The notes beneath the pieces were generated by a model. The model searched no databases, was not told where the DNA came from, and was given only the letters and a program-made list of their open reading frames with translations. From Pseudonocardia autotrophica (GTDB lineage: Bacteria > Actinomycetota > Actinomycetes > Mycobacteriales > Pseudonocardiaceae): DNA of 64,000 nucleotides. The first letter of the stretch is position 1. Every line of letters starts with the position of its first letter. Made by a program: the position numbers and the translations under genes. Positions 8,688-17,323 of the stretch are shown one piece after another. The DNA lies in assembly GCF_003945385.1 (NCBI RefSeq), contig NZ_AP018920.1:1488001-1552000 (forward strand), in the 5' to 3' direction.

Positions 8688-9344
8688 TCAGCCCCTCCCG
8701 AGCCGTTCGGCGAGCAGGTAGCCCTGCTGCTGGTCCTCACCGGGCCGGTCGGGCCGGGGTGGGCGTTCGGCCCGGAACACCGTGCGGAACCCGGCGTCGG
8801 CGAGCCGCCGCTCGAACTCCTGCATCGACAGCCAGTAGACGTCGAACGCGACACCCACTGCGGCGCCACCGCGCCGGGGTGTGTCGTCACCCAGCTTGAA
8901 CCCGGCCGCGAGCAGACCCCCGGGCGCGAGGACGCGGGCGATCTCGGCGAACGCCGCCGCGCGCTGGTCCGGGGCCAGGTACATCAGCGAGTACCAGGCC
9001 ACCGCACCGGCCAGCCCGCCGTCGGCGAACGGCAACCGCCGCAGGTCGGCGACCTCGAACGGGATGCCGGGGTGGTCGCGCGTGGCGACCCGGACCATCT
9101 CCGGTGAGAGATCGACACCGTGCGGCCGGACGCCGTGCCGCGCGAGATGATCCGCGACCCGGCCGGAGCCGCAGCCGATGTCGGCGACGGTGACGCCGAC
9201 GCCGTGCCCGGGCAGCAGCTCGCGGAACAGGTCGAGCACGGCCCGGTCCTCGGGGGAGCGGTCGAGGGAGTCGGCCAGCACCTCGGCGTACAGCTCGGCG
9301 ATCGCGTCGTGCGCGCCGCGCAGCTCCTCGGTCGATGCGTCCAC
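8688..9344 (-). CDS. Class I SAM-dependent methyltransferase
   Basis: The 218-residue protein has the Rossmann methyltransferase core: motif I VADIGCGSGRVADHLA, the acidic end of strand 2 in GVDLSPEMV, DLRRLPF, and the post-motif segment IARVLAPGGLLAAGF. It is cytoplasmic and the substrate is not evident. It is the first gene of a tight pair with the DUF1697 gene and is divergent from a PPOX gene, with 48 bp between the start codons. That short gap probably holds overlapping promoters. Confidence 0.82.
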   Translation of the reverse strand: MDASTEELRGAHDAIAELYAEVLADSLDRSPEDRAVLDLFRELLPGHGVGVTVADIGCGSGRVADHLARHGVRPHGVDLSPEMVRVATRDHPGIPFEVADLRRLPFADGGLAGAVAWYSLMYLAPDQRAAAFAEIARVLAPGGLLAAGFKLGDDTPRRGGAAVGVAFDVYWLSMQEFERRLADAGFRTVFRAERPPRPDRPGEDQQQGYLLAERLGRG

Positions 9345-9392
9345 GGCGGCAGGCTAGGGAATAACCGACGCCCGCGGGAGGTCGCAGAGGGC

Positions 9393-9815
9393 ATGTCGTT
9401 CGTGATGGCCCCCGATGAGCGGGAGGCGTTCCTCGCCGGCGTACACGTCGGCGTGCTCGCCGTGGAGCGGGACGGACGGGCGCCGCTCGCGGTGCCGATC
9501 TGGTACGACTACCGCGACGGCGAGATCCTGCTGTGGATGCACCGGGGATCGGCGAAGGACCGGGCGATCCGCGCCGCCGGGCGGTTCAGTTTCACCGTGC
9601 AGTCGGAGACCGTCCCCTACCGCTACGTCACCGCCGAGGGGCCGGTGACGGCCGCCGATCGCGCCCCCACCCGGGCCGAGGCGACGGCCATCGCCGGCCG
9701 GTACCTGCCGGACGGGGAGGCCGCGGCGTTCGTCGGGGACGGGCCGGATGCGGACTCGGTCCTGGTCCGGATGCGTCCGGAGCGCTGGCTGAGCAACGAC
9801 CAGTCCAAAACCTGA
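9393..9815 (+). CDS. Pyridoxamine 5'-phosphate oxidase (PPOX) family protein
   Basis: The 140-residue protein has the split-barrel flavin-binding fold of the PPOX family: GVLAVERDGRAPLAVPIWYDY followed by GEILLWMHRGSAKDRAIRAAGRFSFTVQSE. In actinobacteria such proteins use FMN or F420 to reduce a variety of compounds, and the cofactor here cannot be settled. The ATG at 9393 has GAGG close before it and a GGGAGG further upstream. The frame is open to 9120 but the upstream part is a shadow of the methyltransferase. Confidence 0.75.
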   Translation: MSFVMAPDEREAFLAGVHVGVLAVERDGRAPLAVPIWYDYRDGEILLWMHRGSAKDRAIRAAGRFSFTVQSETVPYRYVTAEGPVTAADRAPTRAEATAIAGRYLPDGEAAAFVGDGPDADSVLVRMRPERWLSNDQSKT

Positions 9816-9943
9816 TCGGTCCCGTGGCCGGCCCGGGCTGATGGCAGCGCCCGGGGCGCTCCCGTAGCGTCGCGGCGAGCACCGGTGGCATCCCGCCGCC
9901 GGATCGGAGCGGGCGCCCGGCGGGTGTCCCGGACGGAGGCGGC

Positions 9944-11197
9944 ATGACACCCCCGGCGACCGGACGACGGGTCGGCGACGGGCTCGCCGTCGGGCCGGAT
10001 CTCACCGGCGCCGCAGAGGTCGCGACCGCCCAGGCACTCGGTCCGCTGGACGGCGCCGTTCCCGATCTGGTGGTGTTCTTCGTCTGCCCGGGTGCCGGGC
10101 CGCAGCTGCCCACCGAGGAGGTCGAGGCCGCCGGTCTGCGGGTGATGGAGCTGGCCGGCGGGGCCGCCGCGATCGGCGCCACCGCACACGGGGTGATCGC
10201 CGACGCCCGCGGTGTCGAGGGCGAGCCCTCGGTGGCGGTCTGGGCGGCGAGCCTGCCGGGGACCCGGGTGCGGGCGGTCGCCCCGGTGGCCGAGCGCCGT
10301 CCCGGTGCCGGGCCGGACGGCGCGGACACGATGACCGGGCGCGGCGTGCGCACCCCGGATGCGGACGACACCGCCGCGATCCTGCTCGCCGACCCGTACG
10401 AGTTCCCGATCTCCGGGGTCCTGGAGCGGGTGAACGACACCCACCCCGGCTTCCCGGTGATCGGCGGGATGGCCAGCGGCCCCGGTGGCCCCGAGGCGAA
10501 CCGGCTGTTCGTCGACGGCCGGGTGCACCAGGGGGGTGCGGTCGGCGTGCTGATCGGCGGTGGTCCGGCGCCCCGGATCGTGGTGAGCCAGGGCTGCCGG
10601 CCGATCGGGCCGCCGATGGTCGTCACCCGGGCCGAGCACAACCGGATCGCCGAGCTGGCCGGGCGGCCCGCCGCGCGGCAGCTGCGCGAGATCGTCGGGG
10701 CGCTGCCGCCGGACGAGCAGCAGCAGGCGCTGCGCGGGCTGCACATCGGTGTCGCCGTGGACGAGCACGCCGGGGAGCTCGGGCGCGGCGACTTCCTGGT
10801 CCGCCCGGTTCTGGCGGTGAACGCCGAGGAGGGGTCCGTCGTCGCCGGAGACGTCGTCGACGTCGGCACCACCGTCCGCTTCCAGGTCCGGGACGCGATC
10901 GGCGCCGCCCAGAACCTCTACGAGCTGCTCGGCCCGGTCCGCCGGTCCGGGCCCGTCGCCGGGGCGCTGCTGTTCTCCTGCAACGGCCGCGGCGCCGGGA
11001 TGTTCGGCGATCCCGACCACGACGTGCGCGCCGTACTGGCCGGGCTCGATCCGGAGTCCGCCGCGGCCGATCCGGTCACCCGCCGTGCCGCGGCCGATCG
11101 GCCGCGGATCGCCGGGTTCTTCGCCGCCGGGGAGATCGGGCCGATCGGCGGCCGCAACCACCTGCACGGCTTCACGGCGTCGTTGCTGGTGGTCTGA
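9944..11197 (+). CDS. FIST domain sensory-type protein
   Basis: This 417-residue protein contains a FIST N domain (about 20-215) and a FIST C domain (about 225-400), recognised from DLVVFFVCPGAG, VIGGMASGPGGPEANRLFVDG, GALLFSCNGRGAGMFG and the closing GFFAAGEIGPIGGRNHLHGFTASLLV. FIST proteins are thought to bind small ligands, perhaps amino acids, for signal transduction. GGAGG lies 4-5 bases before the ATG. No kinase or cyclase is fused or adjacent, so the output is unknown. The 3' end overlaps the convergent epoxide hydrolase gene by 26 bp. Confidence 0.85.
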   Translation: MTPPATGRRVGDGLAVGPDLTGAAEVATAQALGPLDGAVPDLVVFFVCPGAGPQLPTEEVEAAGLRVMELAGGAAAIGATAHGVIADARGVEGEPSVAVWAASLPGTRVRAVAPVAERRPGAGPDGADTMTGRGVRTPDADDTAAILLADPYEFPISGVLERVNDTHPGFPVIGGMASGPGGPEANRLFVDGRVHQGGAVGVLIGGGPAPRIVVSQGCRPIGPPMVVTRAEHNRIAELAGRPAARQLREIVGALPPDEQQQALRGLHIGVAVDEHAGELGRGDFLVRPVLAVNAEEGSVVAGDVVDVGTTVRFQVRDAIGAAQNLYELLGPVRRSGPVAGALLFSCNGRGAGMFGDPDHDVRAVLAGLDPESAAADPVTRRAAADRPRIAGFFAAGEIGPIGGRNHLHGFTASLLVV

Positions 11198-12320
11198 CGC
11201 CCCGGAAGAAGGTCCGCACCTCCTCGACGAAGGTCTCCGGCTGCTCCAGCGAGGCGAAGTGCCCGCCGACGTCGGGCCGGGAGAAGTGCCGCAGGTCGGT
11301 GAAGCGGCGCTCCAGCCAGGAGCGCGGCAGCTTCACCATCTCCTGCGGGAACTGGGCGACACCGGTCGGGACGTCGACGTCCTCCATCCGGCGCCGCGCG
11401 AAGCTCTCCCAGTAGAGCCGCGCCGAGGACGCCCCCGTGCCGTTCAGCCAGTACTGCATCACGTTGTCCAGCAGTCGATCCCGGCTGACGACGTTCTCCG
11501 GGTGCCCGGCACAGTCGGTCCAGTCCCAGAACTTCTCCACGATCCAGGTGCACTGCGCGACGGGGGAGTCGACGAGGCCGTAGCCGATGGTCTGCGGCCG
11601 GGTGGACTGCTCGGCGGAGTAGCCGCTGCCGTAGCGGTCGAAGCTCTTCGAGAACGCGATGTCGGCTTTCTCCTGTCGCGACAGCGGCAGGTCCACGTCG
11701 TCGGGCTTCGGGGCGAGCGCCATCGTGAGGTGGATGCCGTAGAGCATCTCCGGGGCCGCGGTGCCGAGTGCGGAGGTGATCATCGATCCCCAGTCGCCGC
11801 CCTGCGCGGCGAACCGTTGGTAGCCGAGCCGGTCCATCAGCTGGGCCCAGGCCACCGCGATCCGCTCGACACCCCAGCCCGGCACCGCCGGTTTGCCGGA
11901 GAACCCGAAGCCGGGCAGCGTCGGCAGCACGACGTGGAACGCATCGGCCGGGTCCGGGGGATCGGTGAGCGCGGGCAGCACGTCCAGGAACTCGACGATC
12001 GAGCCCGGCCAGCCGTGCGTGAGCAGCAACGGCATCGCACCGGGGTGCGGTGATCGCGCGTGCAGCACGTGCACCTCGACCGAGTCGTCCCCGCCACCGT
12101 CGAGGCCGGTGCGGAACTGCGGCCAGGCGTTGATCTCGGCCTCGACCCGGCGCCAGTCGTAGCGGGTCCGCCAGTACTCGCAGAGCTCGCGGGCGTAGTC
12201 CAGCGGGATGCCCTGGCCCCAGCCATCCACCGTCGACGGCTCGGGCCAGCGGGTCCGGCCGAGCCGTTCACGCAGGTCGTCGAGCTCGGTCTCGGGGATC
12301 TCGATGCGGAAGTCGCGCAC
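11172..12320 (-). CDS. Epoxide hydrolase (EHN-type alpha/beta hydrolase)
   Basis: The 382-residue protein has the N-terminal EHN domain (IEIPETELDDLRERLGRTRWP) and the alpha/beta hydrolase core with oxyanion motif THGWPGS. The nucleophile is Asp176 in AAQGGDWGSM and the catalytic histidine is in DVGGHFASLEQP. It should open epoxides to diols through a covalent ester intermediate in the cytoplasm. It is about 45% like the second epoxide hydrolase at 24629 by rough eye comparison, so the two are probably distant paralogues. It converges with the FIST gene, overlapping it, and follows the SDR gene region on its opposite flank without obvious co-transcription. Confidence 0.88.
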   Translation of the reverse strand: MRDFRIEIPETELDDLRERLGRTRWPEPSTVDGWGQGIPLDYARELCEYWRTRYDWRRVEAEINAWPQFRTGLDGGGDDSVEVHVLHARSPHPGAMPLLLTHGWPGSIVEFLDVLPALTDPPDPADAFHVVLPTLPGFGFSGKPAVPGWGVERIAVAWAQLMDRLGYQRFAAQGGDWGSMITSALGTAAPEMLYGIHLTMALAPKPDDVDLPLSRQEKADIAFSKSFDRYGSGYSAEQSTRPQTIGYGLVDSPVAQCTWIVEKFWDWTDCAGHPENVVSRDRLLDNVMQYWLNGTGASSARLYWESFARRRMEDVDVPTGVAQFPQEMVKLPRSWLERRFTDLRHFSRPDVGGHFASLEQPETFVEEVRTFFRGVRPPATTP

Positions 12321-12377
12321 TCCGCAACGGTGGCACGCCGTGGTCCGTGGCGCTGCCCCGGATCGATCACGATGTGG

Positions 12378-13334
12378 TCAGGGCCGCTCGGTCGCCGGGG
12401 TGAACGGGACACCGATCAGCTTCTCGGAGGTGTCCCAGATCCGCCGGGCCTCGCCGGTGTCGGTCAGCGGGGTGTAGAGCTTCTGCTCGGCGGGCGCGCC
12501 GCCGAGGTTCCCCGGCCCGCTCGGCCCGTACAGCCGGCCGCCCTGTGCCTGCGGCGCGACCGCCGCGTACAGCGCGGGCAGCCCGGCGGAGCGGGCGGTG
12601 CCGACCAGGATGCCGCGGCGGGACATCGCGCCGATGATCCGCCTGCCCACGGTCTGCCGGTCGCGGCCGACCTCCGGGCGCGCGCCGAGCAGGTTCGTGG
12701 CGGCGACGCCGGGGTGCGAGAGGGTGCTGGTGATTCCCCAGCCGCCGGCCCGGCTGCGCCGCTCCAGCTCCAGCCCGAAGAGACCGAAGGCGATCTTCGA
12801 CTGACGGTAGGCGGCCATCCCGTCGTAGGACCGCTCCCAGTTCAGGTCGTCCCAGTTGATGTGTCCGCGGGCCGCGGCCACGCTGATCTGCGAGGTCACT
12901 CGCGCGTGCCCGGCGCGCAGCAGCGGCAGCAGCCGGGCGACGAGCGCGACGTGCCCGAGATGGTTGGTTCCGAACTGCAGCTCGAAGCCGTCCGCGGTGG
13001 TCTGCCGGTCCGGCGGGGTCATGACGCCGGCGTTGTTGATCAGCAGGTGGATCGGGGCACCCTCGGCGCCCAGCTTCTCGCCCAGCGCCGCCACCGACTC
13101 CAGCGAGGACAGGTCGAGTTCGCGCAGTGACACGTTCGCGCCCGGGTGCGCCTCGCGGATCGTGGTCAGTGCCGCCTCGCCCTTGGCCGGGTTGCGGACC
13201 GGCAGGATCACCTCGGCACCCGCGGCGGCGAGCCGGGCGGCGATGCCGAGGCCGACGCCGTCACTCGCACCGGTGACGACGGCGCGCCGCCCGGTCAGGT
13301 CGGGAGGGGTGAACTCGGGTGTACGGCGTGGCAT
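12378..13334 (-). CDS. Short-chain dehydrogenase/reductase
   Basis: The 318-residue enzyme has the NAD(P)-binding loop [17 protein letters not shown], the LLINNAGVM motif, and the active-site pair Tyr/Lys in [13 protein letters not shown]. It resembles the protochlorophyllide reductase/WWOX-like SDR group common in actinobacteria. The ATG at 13334 follows AGGGAG with 6-base spacing; the upstream extension to 13382 is not family-like. It is divergent from an HTH regulator, and the region between contains four 17-bp repeats, which suggests that the regulator controls it. The substrate is unknown. Confidence 0.85.
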   Translation of the reverse strand: MPRRTPEFTPPDLTGRRAVVTGASDGVGLGIAARLAAAGAEVILPVRNPAKGEAALTTIREAHPGANVSLRELDLSSLESVAALGEKLGAEGAPIHLLINNAGVMTPPDRQTTADGFELQFGTNHLGHVALVARLLPLLRAGHARVTSQISVAAARGHINWDDLNWERSYDGMAAYRQSKIAFGLFGLELERRSRAGGWGITSTLSHPGVAATNLLGARPEVGRDRQTVGRRIIGAMSRRGILVGTARSAGLPALYAAVAPQAQGGRLYGPSGPGNLGGAPAEQKLYTPLTDTGEARRIWDTSEKLIGVPFTPATERP

Positions 13335-13465
13335 GGGGTGCTCCCTGCTGGTCTGGATGTCGGTGCCCGGTGGGGCCTGCACACCACACTGCGCCGGATC
13401 CGCGCCTCATCCACGGACTCCCGATCCGTGGCTCCGGTGGGCATCCGGGCGGTAGGAAAGATGCT

Positions 13466-13533
13466 GTGGCCGATGAGATGCCGTGGCTGATGAGATGCCG
13501 TGGCTGATGAGACGCGGTGGCCGAGGAGAGGTG
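13466..13533 (+). repeat. Four tandem 17-bp repeats, candidate operator
   Basis: Units at 13466-13482, 13483-13499, 13500-13516 and 13517-13533 share GTGGCYGATGAGATGCC, with increasing divergence towards the regulator gene. The last unit contains the GAGGAG ribosome binding region of the HTH gene. The position between divergent SDR and HTH genes suggests regulator binding, but simple slippage duplication is an alternative. Confidence 0.6.
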
Positions 13534-13540
13534 GTGGGCG

Positions 13541-14389
13541 ATGATCGATCGGGCCGGGCTGGCGGCGTTCCTGCGCAACCGCCGGGAGGCGACGCAACCG
13601 GAGGGCGTCGGGCTGCCCCGCGGGCGCCGCCGCCGCACCGCCGGGCTGCGCCGCGAGGAGATCGCGGCGCTCTGCCACATGTCGGCCGACTACTACGCCC
13701 GGCTGGAGCGGGAACGCGGGCCGCACCCGTCCGAGCAGATGCTCGCCTCGATCGCGCAGGGCCTGCACCTCTCGCTCGACGAACGGGACCACCTGTTCCG
13801 CCTGGCGGGTCAGCACCCACCGGTCCGGGGCTCGACCAGCGAGCACATCGGCCCGGGCCTGCTGCGCGTGCTGGATCGGCTGGCCGACACCCCGGCCGAG
13901 ATCGTCACCGAGCTGGGGGAGACGCTGCGCCAGACCCCGCTGGGGGTGGCCCTGACCGGCGACGCGACCGCCTACACCGGACCGGCCCGCAGCCGCGGCT
14001 ACCGCTGGTTCACCGATCCGTCGTCCCGTGACCTGTACCCGGCGGAGGAACACGGGTTCATGTCCCGGATGTACGCGTCCGGCCTGCGCGGCGTGGCCAC
14101 GCTGCGCGGTCCCGGCTCCCGGGCCGCAGAGCTCGCCGATCTGCTGCTGGTCCGCAGCGAGGAGTTCTGCACGTTGTGGGAGAAACACGAGATCGGGGTG
14201 ACCCCGGACGAGGTCAAGCGGCTGGTCCATCCCCAGGTCGGCGTGCTGGAGCTGAACTGCCAGACCCTGCTCGATCCGCACCAGTCGCACCTGCTGTTCG
14301 TGTACACGGCCCCGCCGGGCAGCGAGACCCACGACAAGCTGCAGCTGCTCTCGGTGCTCGCCGGGCAGTCGCTGGGGCCGTCCGAGTAG
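13541..14389 (+). CDS. XRE-family HTH regulator with MmyB-like ligand-binding domain
   Basis: The 282-residue protein has an N-terminal helix-turn-helix (LPRGRRRRTAGLRREEIAAL, then MSADYYARLERERGPHPSEQMLASIAQGL) and a C-terminal MmyB-type, PAS-like ligand domain (about 100-280) with YRWFTDPSSRDLYP. MmyB-family regulators usually repress or activate an adjacent dehydrogenase, here the divergent SDR. The ATG at 13541 lies behind GAGGAGAGGTGG. An in-frame GTG at 13517 would add eight residues encoded within the repeat array and is less likely. Confidence 0.85.
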   Translation: MIDRAGLAAFLRNRREATQPEGVGLPRGRRRRTAGLRREEIAALCHMSADYYARLERERGPHPSEQMLASIAQGLHLSLDERDHLFRLAGQHPPVRGSTSEHIGPGLLRVLDRLADTPAEIVTELGETLRQTPLGVALTGDATAYTGPARSRGYRWFTDPSSRDLYPAEEHGFMSRMYASGLRGVATLRGPGSRAAELADLLLVRSEEFCTLWEKHEIGVTPDEVKRLVHPQVGVLELNCQTLLDPHQSHLLFVYTAPPGSETHDKLQLLSVLAGQSLGPSE

Positions 14390-14417
14390 ACCGGCCCCGG
14401 TGTCCGTGATCGCGCTC

Positions 14418-14447
14418 AGCCCGAGCCCGAGCCCGAGCCCGAGCCCT
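14418..14447. repeat. Hexanucleotide repeat (AGCCCG)n
   Basis: Five consecutive AGCCCG-type hexamers (the last ending in T) lie between the ends of the convergent HTH and IclR genes and touch the IclR stop codon. Copy number could vary by slippage. No function is evident. Confidence 0.6.
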
Positions 14448-15240
14448 AGCTGGTCCCGGTCCCGGAGCCGGACCCGGCGGCCGGATGGCCCAGCGCCCGG
14501 CTGATCCCGCGGGCCGCCGCCCGGACCGCGGGCACCCAGGTGTGCGGGTTCGTCCCGTCCGCCGGGACGACCACCGACAGCGCCGCCACGACCGGGCCGT
14601 CACCGCCGCGCACCGGTGCCGCCACCGACAGCGACACCGCCTCGATCTGCCGGTCGGAGACGACGAACCCGCTCGCCCGCGCCCGGGCGAGCAGCGCCCG
14701 CACCCCGTCCGGCTCGCACACGGTGTACGGGGTGAACCGGCGCAGCGGGCGGGCGAGCACCCGCTCGACATCGTCGGGGGTCGCGTGCGCGAGCAGCGCC
14801 AAGCCGACGGCGGTCGCGGTCGAGGGCAGCCGCGATCCCGATCTGCTGACGATCGAGACGGCGTCCCGGGTGGACAGCCGCTCGACGTAGACGACCTCCG
14901 CCGGATCGTCCTGGTCGAGGACCGCGAGCTGCACGTTGTGCCGGGTGACCTCGTGCAGGTCCTCCAGGAACGGCATCGCGGTCTCCCGCAGCCCGCTGCT
15001 GGCCGGAGCGAGGTGCGCGATCTCCCAGAGCCGCAGCCCGATCCGGTAGCGACCGTCCTCGCCGCGTTCCAGCGCACGCCCCGCGGTGAGCTCGCCGACG
15101 AGCCGGTGCGCGGTGGTCAGCGGCAGCCCGGACCGGCGTGCGATGTCGCTCAGCGCGAGCGCCGGGGCCGACGCGGTGAAGGCCCCGAGAACGTCGAGGA
15201 CCCGGGCGGTCACCCCGGACCTGGCGGGACGCGTGCTCAT
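14446..15240 (-). CDS. IclR-family transcriptional regulator
   Basis: The 264-residue protein has the N-terminal winged HTH (RVLDVLGAFTASAPALALSDIARRSGLPLTTAHRLVGEL) and the C-terminal IclR effector domain (about 85-250; LPSTATAVGLALLAHA, DRQIEAVSLSVAAPV). It is divergent from pobA with 70 bp between starts, which marks it as the likely PcaR/PobR-type regulator of 4-hydroxybenzoate degradation. The ATG at 15240 opens the conserved domain. The C-terminus ends in a short Gly/Ser/Thr tail next to a hexamer repeat. Confidence 0.88.
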   Translation of the reverse strand: MSTRPARSGVTARVLDVLGAFTASAPALALSDIARRSGLPLTTAHRLVGELTAGRALERGEDGRYRIGLRLWEIAHLAPASSGLRETAMPFLEDLHEVTRHNVQLAVLDQDDPAEVVYVERLSTRDAVSIVSRSGSRLPSTATAVGLALLAHATPDDVERVLARPLRRFTPYTVCEPDGVRALLARARASGFVVSDRQIEAVSLSVAAPVRGGDGPVVAALSVVVPADGTNPHTWVPAVRAAARGISRALGHPAAGSGSGTGTS

Positions 15241-15251
15241 GACCCGGCAGT

Positions 15252-15268
15252 CTTCCGTAGAGCGGAAG
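15252..15268. promoter_or_regulatory. Palindromic operator candidate of the IclR regulator
   Basis: CTTCCG-TAGAG-CGGAAG is a perfect 6+6 inverted repeat in the 70-bp gap between the divergent IclR and pobA genes. IclR-family regulators bind short palindromes of this size, so it could control both transcripts. Confidence 0.5.
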
Positions 15269-15310
15269 CGCGGTCGAGCCGGGTCCGCCGGGTCCGGGAC
15301 AGTACCGATC

Positions 15311-16564
15311 ATGAAGAGCACGACCCCCGCCCCGCCGCGACGTGAGACCCGGACCCAGGTCGGCATCATCGGTGCCGGGCCGGCCGGACTGGTCCTGGCC
15401 AGGCTGCTGGCACTGGCCGGGATCGACTCGGTGGTCCTGGAGGCCCGCGACCGCGGCTACATCGAGGCACGGGTACGGGCCGGTGTCCTGGAGGCGCCGT
15501 CGGTCGAGCTGCTGCGGGAGGCCGGCGTCGCCGCCCGGCTGGATCGGGAAGGCATGCCGCACACCGGGATCGCACTGCGGTTCGCCGAGGCACCCGGCGA
15601 GGCGGCCGCCGACCACCGGATCGACTTCGCCGACCTGGTGGGGACCGGGATCACCGTCTACGGCCAGCAGGAGGTCGTGAAGGACCTGCTCGCCGACCGG
15701 ATCGACGAGGCCGGGCTGCCCGTCGAGTTCGAGGTCTCCGAGGTGGCCCTGCACGACCTCACGACCGACGCGCCGTCGATCACCTACACCTCCGCGGACG
15801 GCACCTCGTGCGTGCTGCACTGCGACGTCGTCGCCGGTTGCGACGGGTTCCACGGGGTGTCCCGGCCCGCGGTCGCTGCGGGCGGGGAGCTCACCGTCGC
15901 CGAGCGCGTCTACCCGTTCGGCTGGCTCGGCGTGCTGGCCAGGGCGGCACCCACCACCGACGAGCTCGTCTACGCCCACCACGACAACGGGTTCGCCCTC
16001 TACTCGATGCGCAGCCCCGAGGTCACCCGGCTCTACCTGCAGGTCGGCGCCGACGCCGATCCCGGCGACTGGTCGGAGCGCCGGATCTGGGACGAGCTCG
16101 CCACCCGGCTGGCCTGCGACGGCTTCACCCTGAACGAGGGCGAGTTCCTGGAGAAGCCGTCGGTCACGCCGATGCGGAGCATGGTCGCGGCGCCGATGCG
16201 CCGGGGCAGGCTGTTCCTCGCCGGCGACTCCGCGCACATCGTCCCGCCGACCGGGGCGAAGGGGATGAACCTGGCGATCGCCGACGTCCGGGTGCTGGCC
16301 GACGCGATCGCGGGCTTCTACCGCACCGGCTCCGAGACCGGCTTCGACGAGTACTCGGCGACCTGCCTGCGCCGGGTCTGGCGGGCCGAGCACTTCTCCT
16401 GGTTCATGACCTCGATGCTGCACCGCTTCGCCCCGGACACCGAGGCGGGCGACGCGTTCGGGGTCGGCCTGCAGCGCTCCCAGCTGCGCTACGCCGCGAC
16501 GTCCCGCGCCGCCGCGACCAGCCTGGCCGAGAACTACGTCGGCCTCCCGCACGGCGCGGTCTGA
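15311..16564 (+). CDS. pobA: 4-hydroxybenzoate 3-monooxygenase
   Basis: The 417-residue flavoprotein hydroxylates 4-hydroxybenzoate to protocatechuate using FAD and NAD(P)H. Visible motifs are the dinucleotide loop GIIGAGPAGLVLARLLALAG, the PobA-type segment YIEARVRAGVLE, the DG-type motif CDVVAGCDGFHGVSR and the FAD-ribityl motif GDSAHIVPPTGAKGMNLAIADV. The ATG at 15311 starts the Rossmann fold, and homology does not extend upstream. It is followed by pcaH and pcaG on the same strand, which gives the next step of the pathway. Confidence 0.94.
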   Translation: MKSTTPAPPRRETRTQVGIIGAGPAGLVLARLLALAGIDSVVLEARDRGYIEARVRAGVLEAPSVELLREAGVAARLDREGMPHTGIALRFAEAPGEAAADHRIDFADLVGTGITVYGQQEVVKDLLADRIDEAGLPVEFEVSEVALHDLTTDAPSITYTSADGTSCVLHCDVVAGCDGFHGVSRPAVAAGGELTVAERVYPFGWLGVLARAAPTTDELVYAHHDNGFALYSMRSPEVTRLYLQVGADADPGDWSERRIWDELATRLACDGFTLNEGEFLEKPSVTPMRSMVAAPMRRGRLFLAGDSAHIVPPTGAKGMNLAIADVRVLADAIAGFYRTGSETGFDEYSATCLRRVWRAEHFSWFMTSMLHRFAPDTEAGDAFGVGLQRSQLRYAATSRAAATSLAENYVGLPHGAV

Positions 16565-16603
16565 ACCGCCGTCCCACCACGCACAGCACGAGAGGAACCG
16601 CCG

Positions 16604-17323
16604 ATGACGCCGCCGCTGCTCCAGCCACCCGGCTACCTGCCGGTGCCCGACGGCACCCACCCGCCGTTGAACTCGCCCGGCTACAAGAGCACCGGGATCC
16701 GCGCCCCGTCACAGCAGCCGGTGGTGCTGCCGCACCGGCTCACCGAGGTGACCGGTCCGCTGCTGACCGGCCCGGTGAACCCGGGCGACGACGACCTGAC
16801 CATCGGCGAGCACGGTGAGGCGGCCGGTCAGCGGATCGTGGTGTTCGGCCGGGTGCTCGACTCCGACGGCCGTCCGGTCCCGGACACCCTGGTCGAGGTG
16901 TGGCAGGCCAACGCGGCCGGCCGGTACGCGCACCGCTGGGACAACTGGCCGGCGCCGCTGGACCCGAACTTCACCGGCGGCGGGCGGGCGCTCACCGACT
17001 CGCTGGGCAACTACTCGTTCACCACGATCAAGCCGGGCGCCTACCCGTGGGGCAACCACCACAACGCCTGGCGGCCGGCGCACATCCACTTCTCACTGTT
17101 CGGCCGGGCGTTCACCCAGCGCCTGGTCACCCAGATGTACTTCCCGGACGACCCGCTGTTCGCCCAGGACCCGATCTTCAACTCGGTACCGGAGGAGTCC
17201 CGGCACCGGATGGTGTCCACCTTCGACCTGGCCGCGACCCGGCCGGAGTGGGCACTCGCCTTCCGGTTCGACATCGTGCTGCGCGGCCGGGAGCAGACGC
17301 ACTTCGAGGAGCCGCACGCATGA
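16604..17323 (+). CDS. pcaH: Protocatechuate 3,4-dioxygenase beta subunit
   Basis: The 239-residue beta subunit carries the catalytic non-haem iron. Tyr ligands are in PGAYPWGNHHNAW and its surroundings, and the histidines are in RPAHIHFSLFG. It cleaves protocatechuate between the hydroxyls to 3-carboxy-cis,cis-muconate. The intradiol core starts at RIVVFGRVLDSDGRPVPDTLVEVWQANAAG. An AGAGG site precedes the ATG. The gene lies 39 bp after pobA and overlaps pcaG by ATGA, so the subunits are translationally coupled. Confidence 0.95.
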   Translation: MTPPLLQPPGYLPVPDGTHPPLNSPGYKSTGIRAPSQQPVVLPHRLTEVTGPLLTGPVNPGDDDLTIGEHGEAAGQRIVVFGRVLDSDGRPVPDTLVEVWQANAAGRYAHRWDNWPAPLDPNFTGGGRALTDSLGNYSFTTIKPGAYPWGNHHNAWRPAHIHFSLFGRAFTQRLVTQMYFPDDPLFAQDPIFNSVPEESRHRMVSTFDLAATRPEWALAFRFDIVLRGREQTHFEEPHA

